Part shown: one piece after another, positions 9,201-12,731 of the stretch
Numbering within the stretch: the first letter of the stretch is position 1
Layout of the letters: each line of letters starts with the position of its first letter
DNA from: Isotricha intestinalis
Lineage: Eukaryota > Ciliophora > Litostomatea > Vestibuliferida > Isotrichidae
Direction of reading: 5' to 3'
DNA: 12,731 bases
Assembly: GCA_023807065.1 (NCBI GenBank)
Contig: JAJJLU010004472.1
Coordinates: 1 to 12,731 of the forward strand
Position numbers and translations under genes: made by a program
The notes under the pieces: model-generated
Told to the model about the DNA's origin: nothing
The model's input: the letters and a program-made list of their open reading frames with translations, nothing else
Databases searched by the model: none

Positions 9201-10710
9201 ATAATTGTGTAGCTAAATGGTTTCCTGATTCAGATAATACAATAAGTTCATTAATAATTTTATTGAAATTTGAAGAAGATTCTTTTGAAGTTGCAATATT
9301 TTTTTTAAAATCTTCAATTTGTATATTAGAATTTGCTTCTGAATATTCAGAATTTATTCCAGAATTGATCTTTAAACCCATATTAATTTCAATTCCATCA
9401 TTACTGTTATAATTAAATAAATTATTTTCATTTGTAAATTCTTTTCCATTATTAGTTAATTTTCTGTATTTTAATTTATTATTTAATTTATCAACTCCTT
9501 CTTTACTTGCAATATACACTTCTTGAAATTTTTCAGGAGTAAATAATATATCAGTTTGGAAATAAGGTTCTAATTTAGGTAATAATTTAGTTAAAACTTC
9601 TTTATATTTTTCAGAAGAAAAAGAAGTCATTTTTGAAGTTTCATCAATTAATTTAGTAACTTTATTTTTTTGATAAGAATTATTTTTATCAGAAGTAACA
9701 CTCATAAAAGCAACTTCTTCATATTCTACAAGATTTAATTGTGAATCAATAGTTGTGTTCATATCAGTTGTACAAAAAGAACTAAATGCATTTTCAATGT
9801 CACAAATACCTCCATTTGTTTCTCTAATTAATTTTTTACCATCAGTTAAATTATATTCATTAATTGTAATATTATTTTCTTCTTTATTTAATCTTTTCAT
9901 TGCTGGTGGTCTAAAGAAATATAAATCTAAAACAATCATTCTTTTTTTAAATTCACTTAAAGACTTATGACAAGTTAAAGACATTATAACATCATTATTT
10001 GTAATATTAAAAAGACATAAAGGTAAAGGAATATCTTTTAAATCATTTATTGTTTCAGGATTTGATTCTGTGTTATCTAAATTTCTTGATTTTTCTGAAT
10101 TAGTTAAATCTACCATTTTTTCAGGAACACAATTTTCATCTTCTTTACTATAACATTCACTTGAAATTGAAAGTGCAGCTGTATACATTTTATCGTAATA
10201 ATTTTTATTTTCTTCATCTGAATCTTCTTCAGAAATAATATATATATCATAATTTGTATTTCTAAACAAAGATATTGTGGTTTTATTATTATCTATTATA
10301 ATGTCTTCCTGGGTTTTTTGACGAACATTTATTCTTTTTAAATCATTAACTTTTGTGTTAAATTGAAATTCATTTTCTAATTTTTTGCTTTTCTCAGCAT
10401 GATTTACAATAATATCATTATCTTGTGTATTATCTTGTGGCTCATTTGGATCATTCTTCGGATAATTTGTTTCATGATTTTTATTTTGATCTTTTTTCTT
10501 TTTTACTCCAAAATAAATCCCCACAACAAGAACTGAAATTAGCACTACACTAATTCCAACTATAATAATACATTTTAAAGGACTTTTTTTCTTAATGAGA
10601 GCAGGATTAACTCTTTCAGTCTCTGAATTCACACTACTCACCGTTCTTATTTCTCCTCCATTTTTATATCTTATTACAACATCTCTTTCAACATCTCTTC
10701 CCTCGCTCAT
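3295..10710 (-). CDS. Giant single-pass membrane protein with long helical stalk and Cys-bracketed ends
   Basis: This is 2471 codons in one exon. An in-frame TAA three codons upstream fixes the ATG; the stop is TAA. Residues 1-46 are a hydrophilic tail with KKKSPLK before a 23-residue membrane helix (47-69, CIIIVGISVVLISVLVVGIY and three more), followed by KKKK. There is no cleavable signal peptide, so a signal anchor with the bulk outside or in the lumen is likely. Residues 70-110 are an Asn/Lys/Asp linker. Residues 110-340 form a mixed domain with six cysteines (186, 194, 232, 247, 303, 313) and a conserved-looking core (VLDLYFFRPPAMKR). Residues about 350-2290 are mostly charged, heptad-like helix, interrupted by a patch with C1104, C1115, W1120, W1121 and C1130. 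Residues about 2305-2471 are beta-rich with cysteines 2369, 2426, 2435 and 2441. Many N-glycosylation sequons and the clustering of cysteines at the two ends fit an exported protein. Only single cysteines (896, 1425, 2267) lie elsewhere. The family is not recognised. A surface or adhesion-type stalk is inference. Confidence 0.95.
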   Translation of the reverse strand: MSEGRDVERDVVIRYKNGGEIRTVSSVNSETERVNPALIKKKSPLKCIIIVGISVVLISVLVVGIYFGVKKKKDQNKNHETNYPKNDPNEPQDNTQDNDIIVNHAEKSKKLENEFQFNTKVNDLKRINVRQKTQEDIIIDNNKTTISLFRNTNYDIYIISEEDSDEENKNYYDKMYTAALSISSECYSKEDENCVPEKMVDLTNSEKSRNLDNTESNPETINDLKDIPLPLCLFNITNNDVIMSLTCHKSLSEFKKRMIVLDLYFFRPPAMKRLNKEENNITINEYNLTDGKKLIRETNGGICDIENAFSSFCTTDMNTTIDSQLNLVEYEEVAFMSVTSDKNNSYQKNKVTKLIDETSKMTSFSSEKYKEVLTKLLPKLEPYFQTDILFTPEKFQEVYIASKEGVDKLNNKLKYRKLTNNGKEFTNENNLFNYNSNDGIEINMGLKINSGINSEYSEANSNIQIEDFKKNIATSKESSSNFNKIINELIVLSESGNHLATQLYEKTNNSLDSMTLEINERISDLNSLIKFQDFSEIFDSTLSLENLRVLPTVFIDETTNIKNKLSQLLNEIENGGIKKNISVLNNNIYEYIEYSHDLVIGLFDNLKKLSEILNSKKSKLTEISTYYLNNTSNSFIGTIEESESILNNYYKYEFDLIKKKVDLVVKNFEDKLVESLQKEEKIIESLYTKLDNRDFTIERANDEDYKTTLSNLYYIKNSFEEIKNKIKEKIIKEMEIKDSGYLMSNYDISSNNYSFYDVIEKSINIANTLDNDEYIDKTFDEIMTIFEDNFTNILKEMDKKAEELFPLNENVLKETFLTNDNKNAIGENISNHGVTISNKIRMENDYYISEKNKYIENFLKENKQYLYDLTSDLFVLFSEESLEDLAKLYHETFESCLNKINNELHKNKLLSKEYLDNLNAVINNKNKIIDLLKNYHTDDKHLVKVTNYDPAHYSTLRHFEDTITSQSSTEGYKKKFQTYKDYLAKSQQYINNKLYKELLLEYKGIITPIREVLQNFKNNKISDVYKDLEELYFIDDHIKNVDSLFDKLNKYISDNIFNNIYVEKYQNYKKSRNSDVNEINNYLNNRNRQILKQNIVNDQTNDFCVTFQRKKTYGCVNGAWWVIIDSDNFCYSINNYSNNHLKLIEHTIDSDINLKKFHKKLNEFYSSINQKVNSYTEKIKEFKNTLLSIEERTINQKITLDYLSPLKNEINSLLYEKYGDEIIKSSYNYYQNNIENIMGDLLNDISDKWNEAYDTLKNEMQNNINDFKNSIDEFGITASIYRSLIEQNITRMYFDSIETHQKSEFNYTITYYYNYLLKVIKSTHQNIINKIPTNNVGFNNILDRRRTEVNDLFNYLINNIINSENEALTFDKQIYVLQVPRTNFFKINSILSQNVLNTNISLSEKINDIFQINNHKINDEISLTCRFYLQNSISGKQVEELYEEINKKVFVYLNLEKFKELLIENWIFDQDEFISKLSTTLYNNNLEISQEFLTLKEEFSQKLESQITFYFTKEEIEKRIADLYKNQVKDLDNTQVEEIKQNIVEILNKIKSHFSNEAKRLNSTLTSYNKDYSQINNRLNGYKTEIFNKLKNTVFKIIDDFHQNMFDNVYTNYVEKYLNEYIKEANAYTTQYNEEKLLLNSSYNLGVILDNIILNYVNEYKDITRLKIDFKYNEYHDKIKEKVNLDDLEKLINDEISNAYNSILYPILKEIEKDSSNNAGYDSYDLSQAILDDIDSTLNSKISKIEEISKSTKGDNYEVDLRTWDILDFSNVGQILIQIKDSFNTFFTSQKENEESKFNTIVKSLVKSNFNNLLNNIIPSFGNDFFKRVIRYNENFKISSLYNNLKYSLVKSLGYYLSVTGANSEKIHALTKDLKIKLFSLNDLDLTVQNRNNEVLNLLETKVDEFILDSKDYIIQRYKTMLETDTSIQLNFNELIYGKIEENIISVQNDIERDYISLLNKYFKEQLISSYTEVMNSKTNEMVEIIKNDREILKSRIDDLFTVEPDSVLNDINNKMNNTLVSIKNFNAHLNTFQISDNLINYLNNYGETQVQPLFEQLLSILNRETKHAILVNLDENIEKYNNNFNLNEFINKSDNIYLKFKNDYIEKELDNINTYGTTNYPLHLENEINRRNELNRRRLERLLTEEEIEIENQQRIADKAIDDTFKKLLTSSSNTKKYIDSFEKFQEFDNLITKYIDKVNSAYKSSQKRITDNAYEEDILNSLNEKLEYLKTTSLDYYTKIKESYDKVKNYLIESINNINDGLNECANITYSTFAEKYKSISDKVESVNNEVTEITEGSEENTYVVGSQNQITTVNYTIVDMTKKTKFQYNFEFEDSDIKKPKVKAIITNQNKPKKLNLDLSRNLIGCGRLVEAVEVEVNDVNYSMDIDFSTQSTDINVTLTSNFESYQYGREIYEIEEESFARCYMVDFVNVCVKYTKCNDANKKIISNKQYKTVPMKNSTDFFVVKNY

Positions 10711-10739
10711 TTTTTTTATTGTATATTTTTTTTTGAAGG

Positions 10740-10747
10740 TATTTATA
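10740..10747 (-). promoter_or_regulatory. TATA box of the giant gene
   Basis: On the minus strand this reads TATAAATA, with its 3' end 29 nt before the ATG at 10710. Flanking bases are CTTGG before and CCTTC after, so it stands out from plain A+T sequence. A run of 11 A (coding strand, 10764-10774) lies just upstream. If transcription starts 25-30 nt downstream of the box, as is usual for TATA promoters, the 5' leader would be only a few bases. Such leaders are known in Entamoeba, Giardia and trichomonads. Promoter function is inferred. Confidence 0.5.
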
Positions 10748-11166
10748 CCAAGTAATATTTCCCTTTTTTTTTTTCACTCTCAACATTATGTGATTCTATT
10801 ATTTAAATTTTTATATATTATTAAACTTTTTGCTTTTTAAATGATATCTTTCATTATTTTAGGTTTGTATTGTTATTTCATTTAAGTCATTTTATAATCA
10901 TATGTACTCTACTACTTTAGATATCTATTTTTTGTTTTTTTCTCCCCCTATTTTTGAATTTCAAGAAATTTAAACAAAATAATTAAAAATTAATTTTTTT
11001 GAGAATGAATAAAATTTATTAAACAAGCAAAAAGAAAAATTAAATACAGAAAATTTTATTTAAACTTCACTAAAAAATAAAGAAAGTATTCTTTTCTTAT
11101 GATATTTTATATATAAATAACAATATAAAAATATTATTAAAAACATTATATTAAAAATTATTTATG

Positions 11167-11194
11167 ATGAAAGGAGCTAAATTAATCCTTTCAT
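11167..11194. repeat. Perfect 9-bp inverted repeat with 10-nt loop
   Basis: ATGAAAGGA at 11167-11175 pairs with TCCTTTCAT at 11186-11194 around a 10-nt loop; a G-T pair can extend the stem by one. Six of the 18 stem bases are G or C, well above the local level. It lies about 460 bp upstream of the giant gene's start and may be a binding site, an RNA hairpin or a remnant of a mobile-element end. No partner repeat was seen. Confidence 0.4.
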
Positions 11195-11504
11195 TATTTT
11201 AAAATTTTTTATTGTAAAAAGAAACCAAAAAATAACATTATATTTTATATAGAGTATTTTTTTCTGAGTCTTTATTCATTAAAAACAATGAATAAGAAAT
11301 ATAATGAAATTGAACAATAAAATTATTAAACATTATTTTCATTTAAGTATATTATTTAGTTAAGGATGAAATTTTCATTTTAAAGTTTTTTTTGAAATTT
11401 ACCCTCCAGAGGAGAGTAGAATATATTTATATTGAAAAAAAATAATGGATATATCAAATTAATTAAAAAAAGGATTTACAAAACAGTTTTAATTTATTAA
11501 TTTA

Positions 11505-12085
11505 TTAATACGAAACACTATCAATATTAACCCCTTCAGTTAATTTTTGAATGATCTAATTATTCACAGAAACTTTATCACTTTTTTTATCATATAAGGC
11601 AGTTTCATTTGTATAATTATTATCTTTTATTTTCATCATTTATTATTCAAAAATTTTATGATAATCAATGAAGAATTAAATTATCTTTTTATTTTCATTT
11701 AAAAGAATTAAAACTAAAGTTTGTTGTTTTGAGTAATATACACAATTAATATTTTTATTGAAAAAATTCTTTCAAAAAGATTTAATTAAAATATCAATTC
11801 ATCAACTAAATTAGTCAATCTTTTTCCATAATGTTTTCAATATATTTCCTCAAAGAAATAGTTCTTTTCATTAAATAATATAAATTAACTGAAAATAGGG
11901 TTAATTTTTTTTTAAACTCTTAAAATTGTTGTTCCTTTTATTTTTTTGAGGAATTATAAAACTTGTCTAAATATCTGTTATGATTCCCTTCTTGGATTAC
12001 ATACTTTTTTTCTAATACTCTGTTCTGCTATATTACCTCTAATATTTATTGATTTATGATTTTTCATATAATAATTTAATTTTTA
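11505..12085 (-). pseudogene. Possible eroded reading frame
   Basis: Minus-strand fragments of coding-like content succeed one another in changing frames: open at 11981-12082 (34 codons, including SINIRGNIAEQSIRKK), then a run with EGNHNRYLDKFYNSSKK, then one with KKLTLFSVNLYYLMKRTI, then open at 11679-11771 (31 codons, including NINCVYYSKQQTLVLILLNE). Last is 11505-11639, which starts with an ATG at 11639, has one internal TAG and ends in TAA at 11505 after LTEGVNIDSVSY. Base composition is slightly richer in G and C than the flanks. No single run exceeds chance for this composition; the evidence is only that many lie in a row on the same strand with varied residues. The family is not recognised. 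It may be ordinary intergenic DNA. Confidence 0.3.
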
Positions 12086-12465
12086 ATTATCCCTATTTTC
12101 ATTCAACCCTATGTTTGAATATTTTTTTATTTTTTTTTTGATTTCCAATAATTTTTTTTTAAATTATTTTTTTTTTTGTTTAGTAATTTATAATTTATGT
12201 AATTGATGATTGTTTGAATTATTAAAATATAAAATAATGAAATTAGTTATTTATAAATTTTGTGTATGGGTAAATATAGTTAAGAACTGGAAAATAAATG
12301 ATTAATTATTATTAAATTAAATAAGAATATACTTTCTGAAACTTAAAATGATAAAATAAATTATTTATAATATTTTTCAAAAATCTAATTTATTTAATTG
12401 TTATTTTTACAAAAGTTACATTCCATTTTAATTGATAAAAATAATTATTATTTAATATCGAATAT
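12086..12465. other. Intergenic stretch upstream of the right-edge gene
   Basis: This 380-bp stretch is very AT-rich, with long T runs at 12121-12180. It would carry the promoter of the plus-strand gene starting at 12466. I see no unambiguous TATA box, no copy of the 17-bp element, and no coding or RNA-gene signal. Confidence 0.5.
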
Positions 12466-12731
12466 ATGGATAATTTTTTAGAACAAAATCGATGTGATTT
12501 AAATATTGATTTTCCAATTCCGGATAAAGAAAACAAAAGTTTTCAATCAATTTTTACTTTTATAAGGAAAAAATTACAAATTAAAGCATCAAGGAAAAAT
12601 CATATTGATAGTCTTCTTAAAAAAAGTAAAGGAAAATTTTTTAGAGCAATTTATGAAGGAATTAAATTATGTCTTAATTTAAGAGTATATCGTCTTCCTC
12701 AAGAATTTATAACAAATATAACAATAGAATA
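12466..12731 (+). CDS. Basic helical protein of unknown function, partial (N-terminal 88 residues)
   Basis: The frame is open from ATG 12466-12468 to the right edge (88 codons plus 2 bases). An in-frame TAA nine codons upstream, with no earlier ATG, supports this start. The first 25 residues are acidic and polar (DNFLEQNRCDLNIDFPIPDK). From residue 26 the chain becomes basic and alternately hydrophobic: SFQSIFTFIRKKLQIKASRK, then HIDSLLKKSKGKFFRAIYEG, then a Leu-rich helix with one cysteine, then RLPQEFITNITIE. It reads as a compact, Lys/Arg-rich helical domain, perhaps nucleic-acid binding, but no named motif is visible. There is no signal peptide or membrane helix. It is the only gene here on the plus strand, so it is divergent from the rest. 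Codon use matches the other genes (NNA/NNT third positions). Confidence 0.75.
   Translation, partial: MDNFLEQNRCDLNIDFPIPDKENKSFQSIFTFIRKKLQIKASRKNHIDSLLKKSKGKFFRAIYEGIKLCLNLRVYRLPQEFITNITIE

Larger units (their letters stand above)
10711..11504. other. Long AT-rich intergenic stretch without a supported gene
   Basis: This 794-bp stretch is upstream of the giant gene. Beyond the TATA box and poly(A) tract it holds homopolymer T/A runs, a perfect 9-bp hairpin at 11167-11194 and a small CTCC-AGA-GGAG hairpin at 11404-11414. Minus-strand frames have several short open runs, such as one near 10993-11100 broken by one TAA. These stay within the stop frequency expected for this composition. I find no tRNA-like or rRNA-like GC-rich structure. 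Confidence 0.5.

Noticed and set aside
9755..9970. 71-codon plus-strand ORF
   Set aside because: Antisense to the six-cysteine domain of the giant gene; no independent support.
10595..10840. 81-codon plus-strand ORF spanning the giant gene's start
   Set aside because: Overlaps the giant gene's 5' end and its TATA box on the opposite strand; the hydrophobic content comes from poly(T) tracts.
10993..11100. Minus-strand hydrophobic open run as another gene remnant
   Set aside because: It is short, interrupted by a TAA, and its Phe/Leu/Ile content follows from T-rich DNA; not separable from chance.
1..12731. tRNA, rRNA, CRISPR array, insertion sequence or telomeric repeat
   Set aside because: No GC-rich structured segment, regular repeat-spacer pattern, transposase-like frame or tandem telomere-like repeat was seen on either strand.

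Overview
This window is eukaryotic, protist-like DNA of extreme A+T content: by eye roughly one base in five or six is G or C, even inside genes. The four gene reading frames use TAA, TAG and TGA only as stops. One stays open for 2471 codons, so the Tetrahymena-type reassigned code is excluded, and none shows an intron. Intergenic gaps can be very short (136 bp between the first two genes), and each start has an in-frame stop just upstream. Short 5' flanks, ankyrin-repeat and large Asn/Lys-rich proteins suit an AT-rich anaerobic or parasitic protist. Amoebozoan, trichomonad, rumen-ciliate or anaerobic-fungus lineages are all possible, and I cannot choose among them from the sequence.

Layout from left to right. 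Positions 1-986 (minus) hold the N-terminal 328 residues of an Asn-rich protein with a helical stretch resembling a CTLH (C-terminal to LisH) domain; it runs off the left edge. Positions 1123-2082 (minus) encode a complete 319-residue ankyrin-repeat protein with a C-terminal membrane anchor. Positions 2186-2645 (minus) look like a decayed gene: three successive open stretches in shifted frames. The stretch 2646-3294 has no supported gene. Positions 3295-10710 (minus) form one uninterrupted 2471-codon gene for a giant single-pass membrane protein, with a TATA box just upstream. The stretch 10711-11504 has no gene but contains a 9-bp perfect hairpin. Positions 11505-12085 (minus) hold weaker signs of another eroded reading frame. 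At 12466 a plus-strand gene begins and runs off the right edge after 88 codons.

The genes do not form a recognisable pathway. The main item is the giant protein: a short cytosolic tail, one membrane helix, a six-cysteine domain, about 1900 residues of mostly charged helix interrupted by a three-cysteine Trp-Trp patch, and a beta-rich four-cysteine C-terminal domain. This suggests a long surface or lumenal stalk protein of a family I cannot name. A 17-bp A+T element occurs 10 and 12 nt upstream of the two left-hand start codons.
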